In this document: piece by piece, positions 29,581 through 36,250 of the stretch | How the letters are laid out: each line of letters begins with the position of its first letter | Numbering within the stretch: the first letter of the stretch is position 1 | Assembly (NCBI GenBank): GCA_017656265.1 | Contig: JACDOD010000016.1 | Coordinates: forward strand, 1 to 51,993 | Direction: 5' to 3' | Length of the DNA: 51,993 bases | Source: Bacillaceae bacterium | Lineage (GTDB): Bacteria; Bacillota; Bacilli; Bacillales; Alkalibacillaceae | Notes under the pieces: model-generated | The model's database searches: none | Seen by the model: only the letters and a program-made list of their open reading frames with translations | What the model was told of the DNA's origin: nothing | Translations under genes and position numbers: made by a program

Positions 29581-29607
29581 AGGCTGCCTGTTCAGGCAGC
29601 CTGTTTT
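29581..29607 (+). terminator. spoVT terminator
   Basis: AGGCTGCC (29581-29588) pairs with GGCAGCCT (29595-29602) over a 6-nt loop, then GTTTTG. A weaker AGCC/GGCT hairpin with T7 follows at about 29650-29672 and may back it up. Confidence 0.8.
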
Positions 29608-29771
29608 GCTCTCGGTATACATTCAGGGTTTATATAAGCTAAATTTAAGAGCCGGTGAACAGGCTTTTTTTATATGCATAAAAGTTTGTAATGAAAGAAG
29701 CCTGCTGCTCGAAAAGCATGCTGAGCAGTACAATGTCAACGAATCATCCCGGTAATTTGTACCTCGGATTG

Positions 29772-29780
29772 TGGTATAAT
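29772..29780 (+). promoter_or_regulatory. extended -10 promoter of the yabM operon
   Basis: TG-G-TATAAT is a consensus extended -10, 34 bases before yabM. No clear -35 is present. This promoter probably drives yabM-mazG-rqcP and, by readthrough, divIC. Confidence 0.6.
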
Positions 29781-29813
29781 GTTCCATAAGTTTGGGGAAG
29801 AAAGGCGACGCAA

Positions 29814-31388
29814 ATGAAACAGCATAAAGGATTTTTACAGGGAGCCATGTGGTTGACCATCGCAGGCTTATTCAGCAAAGTGTTAAGCGCAGGATACCGA
29901 ATACCTTTACAAAATATTGCCGGAGATAAGGGGTTATATGTTTATCAGCAGATTTACCCTTTTCTTTCGTTAGCGTGGCTATTATCCATATACGGTTTTC
30001 CGGCTGCGATCTCAAGTTTGAATATAAATCAACATGGCAAAAACCGATCCACAGGGGTGTATTCCGCAGCATTTTTTTACTTGCTGATGTTTGGGACAGG
30101 CATGTTTATCATGCTGAATTCAGGAGCTGATTACCTGGCTGTATGGATGGGCGATCCGGACTTAGCCCGGCCAATCGAATTATCTTCCTATGTTTACCTG
30201 GTGCTTCCCCTTACCTCTTTATTTAGAGGTATTCAGCAGGCATCAGGAAACATGAATACAACAGCCTTTTCACAAATGACAGAACAACTGATTAGGGTAA
30301 GCGGGATTTTGCTCGTTGCCATTATGTTCTGGCATCAAGGGCGCAGTCTGTATGAAATGGGGGCAGGTGCTGCTTTTGCATCGGTTATTGGCGGACTGGC
30401 TGCATCGGTTTTTTTATTATGGAACAGCCAATTTGTCTTTTCTTCAAGCCATTTGAGCAAGTGGGCTATATCCCGCTGGAGTTCAGTTCGTTTCGTATGG
30501 AAAACCTTAATGATTACTGGCCTGGTATTCAGTTTGAACTATATGCTCCTTCTTCTGCTGCAGGTGGTTGATGTATTTACGATGATTCCCGCCCTGCAGG
30601 AATATGGTTTAACGATGGATCAGGCCAGGGCGGCTAAAGGTGTTTTTGATCGGGGACAGCCACTGGTTCAATTCGGAATCATCTTCGGTTCATCCCTTTC
30701 ACTTGCGATGATTCCAGCTCTTCAAGGAAGTAGAGAAGAGATATTCTCCCATGATATAAAAAGTGCGCTAAAATTAACATTTTTATTCTCTCTTCCAGCT
30801 GCCGCCGGTTTAATGGCCATTTTTCCCGCTGTGAATATACTCTTGTATAAAAACGATCAGGGTACCCTGACATTACAGGTTTTTTCAGCACTGATCTTTT
30901 TTGTGTCCATTATGATGAGTGTATCGGTTATCTTACAAAAATTTGATTTTGTTAAACGGCAGATTTTCTTTTTTGGCGGGACCATGGTTGTAAAATGGCT
31001 GTTAAATATCTGGTTGATTCCAGTATACGGGATTACAGGGGCTGCATTGGCTTCCGTAATGAGCCTGGCTGTTCTTGTACTCATTTTTCTGTATGTTCTT
31101 AAAAAATATGTTTCGTTATCCTTATTGGACATCGTCCCCTGGGCAAAAAGTCTCTTTGCCTTATTGCTGATGCTCATAACCGTAAAGATGTTTAACTATG
31201 GAGCAATCCAATGGCTTCAGCCGGACAGCCGCCTGGATTATTTATGGATCGTTGTTTTTTCTTGTATGATTGGGGCGATCCTATATTTAGGTACATTGCT
31301 CAAATTGAATGTTTTTACAGAACGGGAATTAAGGGAATTACCATACCGGGAGAAGTTGGTTAAACGATTAGGGGTGAAATCAGAATGA
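29814..31388 (+). CDS. yabM: MurJ/SpoVB-family polysaccharide transporter YabM
   Basis: A 524-residue polytopic membrane protein of the MOP flippase superfamily (RfbX/SpoVB/MurJ branch). About 14 hydrophobic segments are spread over its whole length. The MWLTIAGLFSKVLSAGYRIPLQNIAGDKGLYVYQ start and the QASGNMNTTAFSQMTEQLIR segment are typical. Members flip lipid-linked sugar precursors across the membrane; the substrate of YabM is not known. GGGGAAGAAAGGCGA precedes the ATG. It overlaps mazG by 4 bases (ATGA). Confidence 0.92.
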   Translation: MKQHKGFLQGAMWLTIAGLFSKVLSAGYRIPLQNIAGDKGLYVYQQIYPFLSLAWLLSIYGFPAAISSLNINQHGKNRSTGVYSAAFFYLLMFGTGMFIMLNSGADYLAVWMGDPDLARPIELSSYVYLVLPLTSLFRGIQQASGNMNTTAFSQMTEQLIRVSGILLVAIMFWHQGRSLYEMGAGAAFASVIGGLAASVFLLWNSQFVFSSSHLSKWAISRWSSVRFVWKTLMITGLVFSLNYMLLLLLQVVDVFTMIPALQEYGLTMDQARAAKGVFDRGQPLVQFGIIFGSSLSLAMIPALQGSREEIFSHDIKSALKLTFLFSLPAAAGLMAIFPAVNILLYKNDQGTLTLQVFSALIFFVSIMMSVSVILQKFDFVKRQIFFFGGTMVVKWLLNIWLIPVYGITGAALASVMSLAVLVLIFLYVLKKYVSLSLLDIVPWAKSLFALLLMLITVKMFNYGAIQWLQPDSRLDYLWIVVFSCMIGAILYLGTLLKLNVFTERELRELPYREKLVKRLGVKSE

Positions 31389-32869
31389 GAACCAGAGTTA
31401 CAGTTGTAGGATTGGGCGCTGGGGATTTGGAGCAGCTCCCCATCGGGATTTATCAGCAGTTCAAAAAAACCGGGCAAAAAATTTTTGTTCGGACAGAGGA
31501 TCATCCAGTTATTGAAAGTTTGAGAGCCGAACATGTGACATTCGAGTCCTTCGATTCCCTTTATGAACAGTATGAAACGTTTGAGGATGTGTATCAGGCT
31601 ATTGTGGATCGGCTCGAGAAAGAGGCAGAAAGTCATGATGTTCTGTATGCGGTTCCCGGTCATCCAATGCTGGCGGAGCGGACGGTTCAAATGTTATTAG
31701 AACGGGAAAAGCAACATTATGGCTTTGAAGTGGATATTAAGGGAGGAAAAAGCTATCTGGATGATCTTTTCTCAGCCTTAAAAATTGATCCGATTGAAGG
31801 ATTTCAATTTGTGGATGCGACCCGGTTTAAACGGGGAGATCTGCAATACCGCAACCACCTGATCTTTTGCCAGGTATACGATGAAATGATTGCGTCAGAA
31901 GTAAAATTAGCACTAATGGAAGATTTACCCCATGACTATCCGGTCTGCATCGTTCATGCTGCTGGGAGTCGGGATGAATGGGTAAAACAAGTTCCCCTTT
32001 TTCAACTGGACCGGGATATGCCAGTGAGCAATCTCATATCGGTTTATGTACCACCTGCAGAAAACCAGCTTTTAAATCACCAGTTTCAGCGTTTGCGGGA
32101 GGTCATTGCAGAGCTGAGGGGGCCAAACGGATGCCCGTGGGATCAAAAGCAAACCCATGAATCTCTAAAACCCTATCTAATAGAAGAAGCTTATGAAGTA
32201 TTGGAAGCGATTGATGATGAGGATGACGATAAGATTGCGGAAGAGCTTGGCGATGTACTGCTTCAAATTATGCTCCACAGTCAAATTGGTGAAGATGATG
32301 GATATTTTTCAGTTGATGATGTAATCCGTTATATTACGGAGAAGATGATTCGACGCCATCCTCATGTGTTTGGCGATGTTTCGGCTCAGACAGCAGAAGA
32401 GGTGGCAGACAATTGGGAAGAGATTAAAAAGCAAGAAAAAGGCGACAGCCAGGAATCCGTCTTAGCAGGAATTGCGAAATCGCTGCCGGCCACCCTGTAT
32501 GCCTATGAGTTACAGGCTAAAGCGGCAAAAGTAGGGTTTGACTGGGATCATCCCCGGCCCATTCTGGAAAAAATCCGGGAAGAATTGAAGGAATTTCAAG
32601 AGGCCATTTCGAATAACAAACAACAAGAAGCTGAACTTGAGTATGGAGATGTCCTGTTTGCCGCCATCAATTTAGCTCGCTATTACAAAATCAACCCGGA
32701 AATTGCTTTGCAGCGAACAAACCGAAAATTCGAGGAACGGTTCCAGTATATTGAAGAACAAATTTCAAGAAGCGGACGGGATTGGGAAGACTTTTCCCTG
32801 AATGAACTCGATCAATTCTGGGAAAGAGCTAAACATCTAAAGAAAGAACATAGAGGAGAGAGTGAATAA
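31385..32869 (+). CDS. mazG: MazG-like nucleotide pyrophosphohydrolase fused to a TP-methylase domain (YabN)
   Basis: A 494-residue two-domain protein. The N-terminal half (1-220) is a tetrapyrrole-methylase-type fold (VVGLGAGDLEQLPIGIYQ, YAVPGHPMLAERTV). The C-terminal half has MazG motifs: GPNGCPWDQKQTHESLKPYL near 247, the EEAYEVLEAID and EELGDVLLQI metal-binding helices, and a second degenerate MazG repeat near 420. MazG enzymes hydrolyse NTPs to NMPs and remove non-canonical nucleotides. Translationally coupled to yabM by ATGA overlap. The fusion is the normal Bacillus form. Confidence 0.94.
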   Translation: MRTRVTVVGLGAGDLEQLPIGIYQQFKKTGQKIFVRTEDHPVIESLRAEHVTFESFDSLYEQYETFEDVYQAIVDRLEKEAESHDVLYAVPGHPMLAERTVQMLLEREKQHYGFEVDIKGGKSYLDDLFSALKIDPIEGFQFVDATRFKRGDLQYRNHLIFCQVYDEMIASEVKLALMEDLPHDYPVCIVHAAGSRDEWVKQVPLFQLDRDMPVSNLISVYVPPAENQLLNHQFQRLREVIAELRGPNGCPWDQKQTHESLKPYLIEEAYEVLEAIDDEDDDKIAEELGDVLLQIMLHSQIGEDDGYFSVDDVIRYITEKMIRRHPHVFGDVSAQTAEEVADNWEEIKKQEKGDSQESVLAGIAKSLPATLYAYELQAKAAKVGFDWDHPRPILEKIREELKEFQEAISNNKQQEAELEYGDVLFAAINLARYYKINPEIALQRTNRKFEERFQYIEEQISRSGRDWEDFSLNELDQFWERAKHLKKEHRGESE

Positions 32870-32873
32870 CGCT

Positions 32874-33152
32874 ATGAGATTGGATAAATTTTTAAAGAAT
32901 TCCCGACTGATTAAACGAAGGACACTGGCCAAAGAGGTTGCTGAGCAGGGGAGAATTCAGCTGAATGGAAATGTTGCAAAAGCTTCCTCGAAGGTGCAGG
33001 CAGGAGATGAATTAACCATTCGATTTGGCCAGAAATTATTGACAGTCAGAGTTGAAGACCTAAAAGAACATGTAAAAAAAGAAGAAGCCGCCAATATGTA
33101 TTCGGTATTAAAAGAAGAAAAAATTCAGCAGTCTGCAGAAAATCAGGATTAA
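32874..33152 (+). CDS. rqcP: RqcP (YabO), S4-domain ribosome quality control factor
   Basis: A 92-residue S4 RNA-binding protein. MRLDKFLKNSRLIKRRTLAKE, GRIQLNGNVAKASSKV and the KEEAANMYSVLKEEK tail match B. subtilis YabO/RqcP. That protein works with RqcH on obstructed 50S subunits to add C-terminal alanine tails. ATG 32874 is preferred by homology; GAGGAGAG lies 13 bases upstream, rather far, and an in-frame GTG at 32862 is the alternative. It follows mazG by 4 bases. Confidence 0.93.
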   Translation: MRLDKFLKNSRLIKRRTLAKEVAEQGRIQLNGNVAKASSKVQAGDELTIRFGQKLLTVRVEDLKEHVKKEEAANMYSVLKEEKIQQSAENQD

Positions 33153-33181
33153 AACGTACTTTTTTCTTAGTTGGCAGTTCT

Positions 33182-33230
33182 AGCCTTGTCCCCTTCAGCA
33201 TACATTTTTACTGAAAAGGAGGGGCAAGCT
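33182..33230 (+). promoter_or_regulatory. yabP control region: sigE -10 in the loop of a ribosome-site-sequestering hairpin
   Basis: The left arm 33182-33198 (AGCCTTGTCCCCTTCAG) pairs, with three or four bulges, with 33211-33230 (CTGAAAAGGAGGGGCAAGCT). This masks the yabP ribosome site AAGGAGGGG. The 12-base loop holds CATACATT (33199-33206), a perfect sigE -10; the -35 is weak. A transcript started there lacks the left arm. Confidence 0.5.
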
Positions 33231-33231
33231 G

Positions 33232-33531
33232 ATGAATGATGTGAATCAACATTTTGTATCGGACCGGAACAAAGACCATTCGATTAAAATGAGTAATCGG
33301 AGAGCTGTAGATATAACGGGTGTAAAAGAAGTAGACAGCTTTGATAATGAAGAATTTTTACTCCAAACGACTATGGGATATCTTGTGATTCGCGGGGAAA
33401 ACCTCCATATGAAGAATCTGGATGTTGAAGAAGGGCTGGTATCCATTAAGGGGCGTATTTTTGAAGTTGCTTATTTAGACGATCATCACGGAGAGAAAAC
33501 GAAAGGGTTTTTCAACAAACTGTTTAAATGA
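33232..33531 (+). CDS. yabP: Sporulation protein YabP
   Basis: A 99-residue protein of the YabP/YqfC family. It has NRRAVDITGVKEVDSFDNEEFLLQTTMGYLVIRGENLHM and a C-terminal KGFFNKLFK. B. subtilis YabP is made in the mother cell under sigE and is associated with the forespore envelope; biochemical function is unknown. ATG with AAGGAGGGG 7 bases upstream, a site that can be masked by a hairpin. Overlaps yabQ by 4 bases (ATGA), so the two are coupled. Confidence 0.93.
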   Translation: MNDVNQHFVSDRNKDHSIKMSNRRAVDITGVKEVDSFDNEEFLLQTTMGYLVIRGENLHMKNLDVEEGLVSIKGRIFEVAYLDDHHGEKTKGFFNKLFK

Positions 33532-34127
33532 GCCTGAATATACAGTTTGTTACAATGGCGGCGATGATAGGCAGCGGCCTTTATATCGGGATGGCAGTTG
33601 ACACGTTTTATCGGTTCCATAAACGCAAAAAAAGAAACGTTTTGATGTTATATGCCAATGAAATACTATTCTGGGTGCTGCAGGGCCTGATTATTTTTTA
33701 CATTCTGTATCGTATAAATCAGGGGGAAATCAGATTTTATATCTGGCTGGCCCTTCTTTGCGGCTTTGCTGCATACCAGGCTCTATTCAAAAATATCTAT
33801 TTGATGATATTAGAAAAATCCATTGCGATAGCCGTTGCTGTTATACGATTGATTCGCCGTCTGGTAAAGTGGATTATAATCGCCCCCATCCTGAGGATAC
33901 TGAAGCTTCTTTTGAACATATTAACCTTCTTTTCTGGAGTGGTTGTATGGATATTGCTGCTTCCATGGAAAATCGTCAGGCAGCCTGTTAAAGCTTTCGT
34001 CAGGCTAATATGGCGCATGATTCCGGAAAATGTGAGAAAATACTTAGTCTCAAAAAGTCAAAAGTATAGTAAAATAAAAGGTATCATTAACCAGTGGTGG
34101 AAGAAGCTGATGAATATAAGGAGGTGA
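33528..34127 (+). CDS. yabQ: Spore cortex biosynthesis protein YabQ
   Basis: A 199-residue membrane protein. Hydrophobic segments lie at about residues 5-25 (VTMAAMIGSGLYIGMAVDTFY), 42-62, 68-88, 95-110 and 125-150, followed by a basic tail. It matches YabQ, a sigE-controlled mother-cell protein needed for spore cortex formation in B. subtilis. It has no strong ribosome site of its own; translation probably depends on coupling to yabP. divIC starts 6 bases after its stop with an independent strong site. Confidence 0.9.
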   Translation: MSLNIQFVTMAAMIGSGLYIGMAVDTFYRFHKRKKRNVLMLYANEILFWVLQGLIIFYILYRINQGEIRFYIWLALLCGFAAYQALFKNIYLMILEKSIAIAVAVIRLIRRLVKWIIIAPILRILKLLLNILTFFSGVVVWILLLPWKIVRQPVKAFVRLIWRMIPENVRKYLVSKSQKYSKIKGIINQWWKKLMNIRR

Positions 34128-34133
34128 TCGGTG

Positions 34134-34514
34134 ATGGGATCAGACAATCGTCAGGTAGCACGTATTCAATCCAGGTATATGGAACAATATAACGAATACA
34201 TAGAACAGAAAAAGAGAAAGCGAAAGTTCCTCTATCGCCGATTAACCTTGTTTGCCGTAGTAGTACTGTTTGTCTTTGGTTCTTTAGGCATATACCATTT
34301 GAACCAGCGCGAAGTATATCAGCAAAAACAAGAGGAATATCAGCAATTACAGGCCAAGCTTGAACAGTTAAAAAATGAAGAAAGTGACCTGAAGGAAGAA
34401 ATCCAGCTGTTAAATGATACGGATTATTTGCTGCAAATTGCCCGTAAAGATTATTTTTTCTCTGAAAAAGGGGAAATTATATTTAAAATCCCTGAAGACA
34501 AACCATCTTATTGA
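34134..34514 (+). CDS. divIC: Cell division protein DivIC
   Basis: A 126-residue FtsB-like bitopic protein. A basic cytoplasmic N-terminus (KKRKRKFLYRR) is followed by one membrane segment (about residues 37-58), a leucine-zipper coiled coil (about 62-100) and a conserved DTDYLLQIARKDYFFSEKGEIIF tail. With DivIB and FtsL it forms the divisome subcomplex that activates septal wall synthesis. AAGGAGGTGATCG gives an excellent ribosome site; GTG 34131 is an alternative start. The gene sits behind two sporulation genes but is required in growing cells, so readthrough transcription is expected. Confidence 0.94.
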   Translation: MGSDNRQVARIQSRYMEQYNEYIEQKKRKRKFLYRRLTLFAVVVLFVFGSLGIYHLNQREVYQQKQEEYQQLQAKLEQLKNEESDLKEEIQLLNDTDYLLQIARKDYFFSEKGEIIFKIPEDKPSY

Positions 34515-34540
34515 CACCTTTTTTCTTACTTATATATAAT
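34511..34540 (+). promoter_or_regulatory. sigA promoter of yabR
   Basis: TTGACA (34511-34516) overlaps the divIC stop codon. After 18 bases comes TATAAT (34535-34540), both full consensus. It starts a leader of about 40 bases. Confidence 0.85.
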
Positions 34541-34588
34541 AAATAGTAATGAATACTTTTAAAATTTCTAAGGAGGAGCATTTTTTTT

Positions 34589-34972
34589 ATGTCAGTTGAA
34601 GTAGGCAGCAAGTTACAGGGCAAAGTGACAGGCATTACGAACTTTGGAGCATTTGTTGAATTACCAGAAGGTTCAACAGGCCTCGTACACATCAGTGAGG
34701 TAGCCGACAAATACGTCAAAGATATTAACGAGCATCTAAAAGTAGGAGATCAGGTCGAAGTTAAAGTCATTAATGTTGAAAAAGATGGGAAAATCGGCCT
34801 GTCCATTAAAAAGGCGAAGGAAAATTTAGAAAAGAAACGCAGCAATAAGAGAAGAAATGAGTCTTTCGAAGCTAAAATGAACCGCTTTCTAAAAGAAAGC
34901 GAAGATCGATTAGCTTCATTGCGGAAGCACACAGAATCTAGACGTGGAGGTCGAGGCGCGAAGAGAGGATAA
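34589..34972 (+). CDS. yabR: S1 RNA-binding domain protein YabR
   Basis: A 127-residue protein. One S1 domain covers residues 1-75 (GSKLQGKVTGITNFGAFVEL, GLVHISEVADKYVKDINEHL, KDGKIGLSIK). A strongly basic C-terminal tail follows, rich in Arg/Lys/Gly. This is the YabR/general stress protein 13 type; it is expected to bind RNA or ribosomes, but its exact job is unknown. AAGGAGGAG lies 10 bases before the ATG. It has its own consensus promoter and a terminator. Confidence 0.93.
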   Translation: MSVEVGSKLQGKVTGITNFGAFVELPEGSTGLVHISEVADKYVKDINEHLKVGDQVEVKVINVEKDGKIGLSIKKAKENLEKKRSNKRRNESFEAKMNRFLKESEDRLASLRKHTESRRGGRGAKRG

Positions 34973-35040
34973 CTTGCTGTCTATCGGGGATTTACTGTCA
35001 GAGAGCGATAGGATTTAGGTATAAATCTATAGATAAATAA

Positions 35041-35081
35041 AGGGAGAATCTGCAACGATAAGGGCAGGTTCTCTTTTTTGT
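35041..35081 (+). terminator. yabR terminator
   Basis: GAGAATCTGC (35044-35053) pairs with GCAGGTTCTC (35064-35073) over a 10-nt loop, then TTTTTTG. Confidence 0.9.
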
Positions 35082-35170
35082 TTTATCGGAAATGCTGAAC
35101 CCAAATATTGGGGAGCTGTAAGATCTTGTGACCGTTCACCAAGTGGCTACGTCAGCATACGATTCCACCG

Positions 35171-35300
35171 GCAGGTAAAATAACACATGTAGACTCTGCC
35201 GGAAAAGGGAGGTAGAAGAGACCCCTGGAGAACAAACGTCAGAGGAGTTCGGGGAGGCTTACGAGCGGACGCGGAAGGCGTAGTGTTTTCCATCTGCTAG
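35171..35300. repeat. type B GC-rich dispersed repeat, diverged copy with conserved flank
   Basis: The left end GCAGGTAAAATAACAC (35171-35186) and the right end GTGTTTTCCATCTGC (35284-35298) are diverged forms of the 14-bp terminal repeat of copy 1. The interior keeps GTAGACTCTGCCGG and GCGGACGCGGAAGGCGTAGTG in the same orientation as copy 1. The sequence to the right (35301-35380) matches, inverted, the sequence to the left of copy 1 (322-390). Confidence 0.65.
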
Positions 35301-35587
35301 TAAACCTGCCATTTTAATAATCATAAACAGCCTTATTTAAGAACCTTGTTCATCTTTTGATGCCACAATCTTTCTTCTTAAACATGTTTGTCTTTAATCC
35401 CTACTCGTTCTATGAAAAAATGTTTTGCACTCATTTTCTCTCCCCTTACCTTTTATCTCGTCAAAACATCAGATTAACAAAGAGAGGAGAATGGTTGCAT
35501 TTTTTTGTTATTTTTTTGGCCTGCCACAAACCATTGTTAGATTAGAAAAACGACTACATTTAGTATAGTGCCTAAAAATATAGAGTC

Positions 35588-35620
35588 TAAAAAAAATATC
35601 CGCACATGAATGTGCGGATA
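35588..35620 (-). terminator. tRNA operon terminator
   Basis: TATCCGCACA (35597-35606) pairs with TGTGCGGATA (35611-35620) over TGAA. The A run at 35589-35596 gives a T tract on the minus strand, after tRNA-Glu. Confidence 0.9.
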
Positions 35621-35638
35621 GGACAAGGATCTGGATGA

Positions 35639-35710
35639 TGACCCGTACGGGATTCGAACCCGTGTTACCGCCGTGAAAGGGCGGTGTCTTAACCACTTGA
35701 CCAACGGGCC
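35639..35710 (-). tRNA. tRNA-Glu (anticodon TTC)
   Basis: A 72-nt cloverleaf on the minus strand begins GGCCCGTTGGTCAAGTGG. The anticodon loop is CTTTCAC (anticodon complement of 35675-35677, TTC), the T arm is CGGGTTCGAATCCCG, and the acceptor closes GGCCCGT/ACGGGTC with discriminator A. CCA is not encoded. Second gene of a two-tRNA unit after tRNA-Met, and followed by a terminator. Confidence 0.96.
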
Positions 35711-35727
35711 ATATTTTTTTGAAAAAA

Positions 35728-35801
35728 TGGCGGTGGAGGGGATCGAACCCCCGACCTCACGGGTATGAACCGTACGCTCTCGCCAGCTGAGCTACACCGC
35801 C
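35728..35801 (-). tRNA. tRNA-Met (elongator, anticodon CAT)
   Basis: A 74-nt cloverleaf on the minus strand begins GGCGGTGTAGCTCAGCTGGC. The anticodon loop is TTCATAC and the T arm GGGGGTTCGATCCCC. It is nearly identical to the elongator tRNA-Met of B. subtilis, with a paired first acceptor position, unlike initiator tRNA. CCA is not encoded. In B. subtilis a Met/Glu tRNA pair also lies before spoIIE. Confidence 0.94.
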
Positions 35802-35832
35802 AGGATAAAGTTTATCTCAAGTCACAAGCAAT

Positions 35833-35862
35833 ATACTACAACAGGTCTATATGTGCTGTCAA
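35833..35862 (-). promoter_or_regulatory. promoter of the tRNA-Met/tRNA-Glu unit
   Basis: On the minus strand TTGACA (complement of 35857-35862), 18 bases, TAGTAT (complement of 35833-35838), located 32 bases before tRNA-Met. Confidence 0.75.
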
Positions 35863-36082
35863 TAGGTTTTTTAATTCTTTTGTGAAATTCATTTTGTTCC
35901 CCGTCTAGCTGGATAAACCTGACAAAACTCCTTGGGAAAAGCTGCGGCTGCCTTAATTTCCAAACAAATGGTAATCCTTTTTTGACATATTCTTTATCCC
36001 TTGTCCTATTGTGGGGAAATTTAAGTGGCTTGCAAAGGAATCCAACATTTTTTCAAGGGGATTCTATGTGTTTTTCCACATT

Positions 36083-36222
36083 TCCGACATCTCTTCCTGC
36101 TGTAACCGAAAGGTGTGCTGTGGAATTGTTGAAAACACCTTCGTTTTTCAGAATGAAGTCGAACTTTTTTTCATGGTGCTCCTGTTGTTTTGACAAAAAT
36201 TATGTAAGGTTTGTGATTCAAT
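36083..36222 (+). promoter_or_regulatory. spoIIE promoter with Spo0A boxes
   Basis: TTGACA (36190-36195) is followed after 21 bases by TTCAAT (36217-36222). B. subtilis spoIIE has the same unusual 21-base spacing and needs phosphorylated Spo0A. Spo0A-box-like sites (TGNCGAA) are AGTCGAA at 36157-36163 and, inverted, TGTCGGA at 36083-36089. A second TTGACA lies at 35982 with a poor -10. The rest of 35863-36250 holds no gene. Confidence 0.6.
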
Positions 36223-36250
36223 ATAGAAACAAAGAAGGAGGATTGGTTAT

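Larger units (their letters stand above)
34973..35638. other. gene-free stretch between yabR and the tRNA genes
   Basis: It contains a CTATCG/CGATAG hairpin (34981-35011), the yabR terminator, a type B repeat (35171-35300) and its conserved flank (35301-35380). It then continues AT-rich to the tRNA terminator at 35588. No ORF with a ribosome site is seen; the 62-codon ORF at 35357 lies in the repeat flank. Confidence 0.7.

Noticed and set aside
35895-35960. CCCCGTCTAGCTGGATAAAC stretch taken for another type A copy
   Set aside because: Only the first dozen bases resemble the start of the type A unit; the rest does not align.
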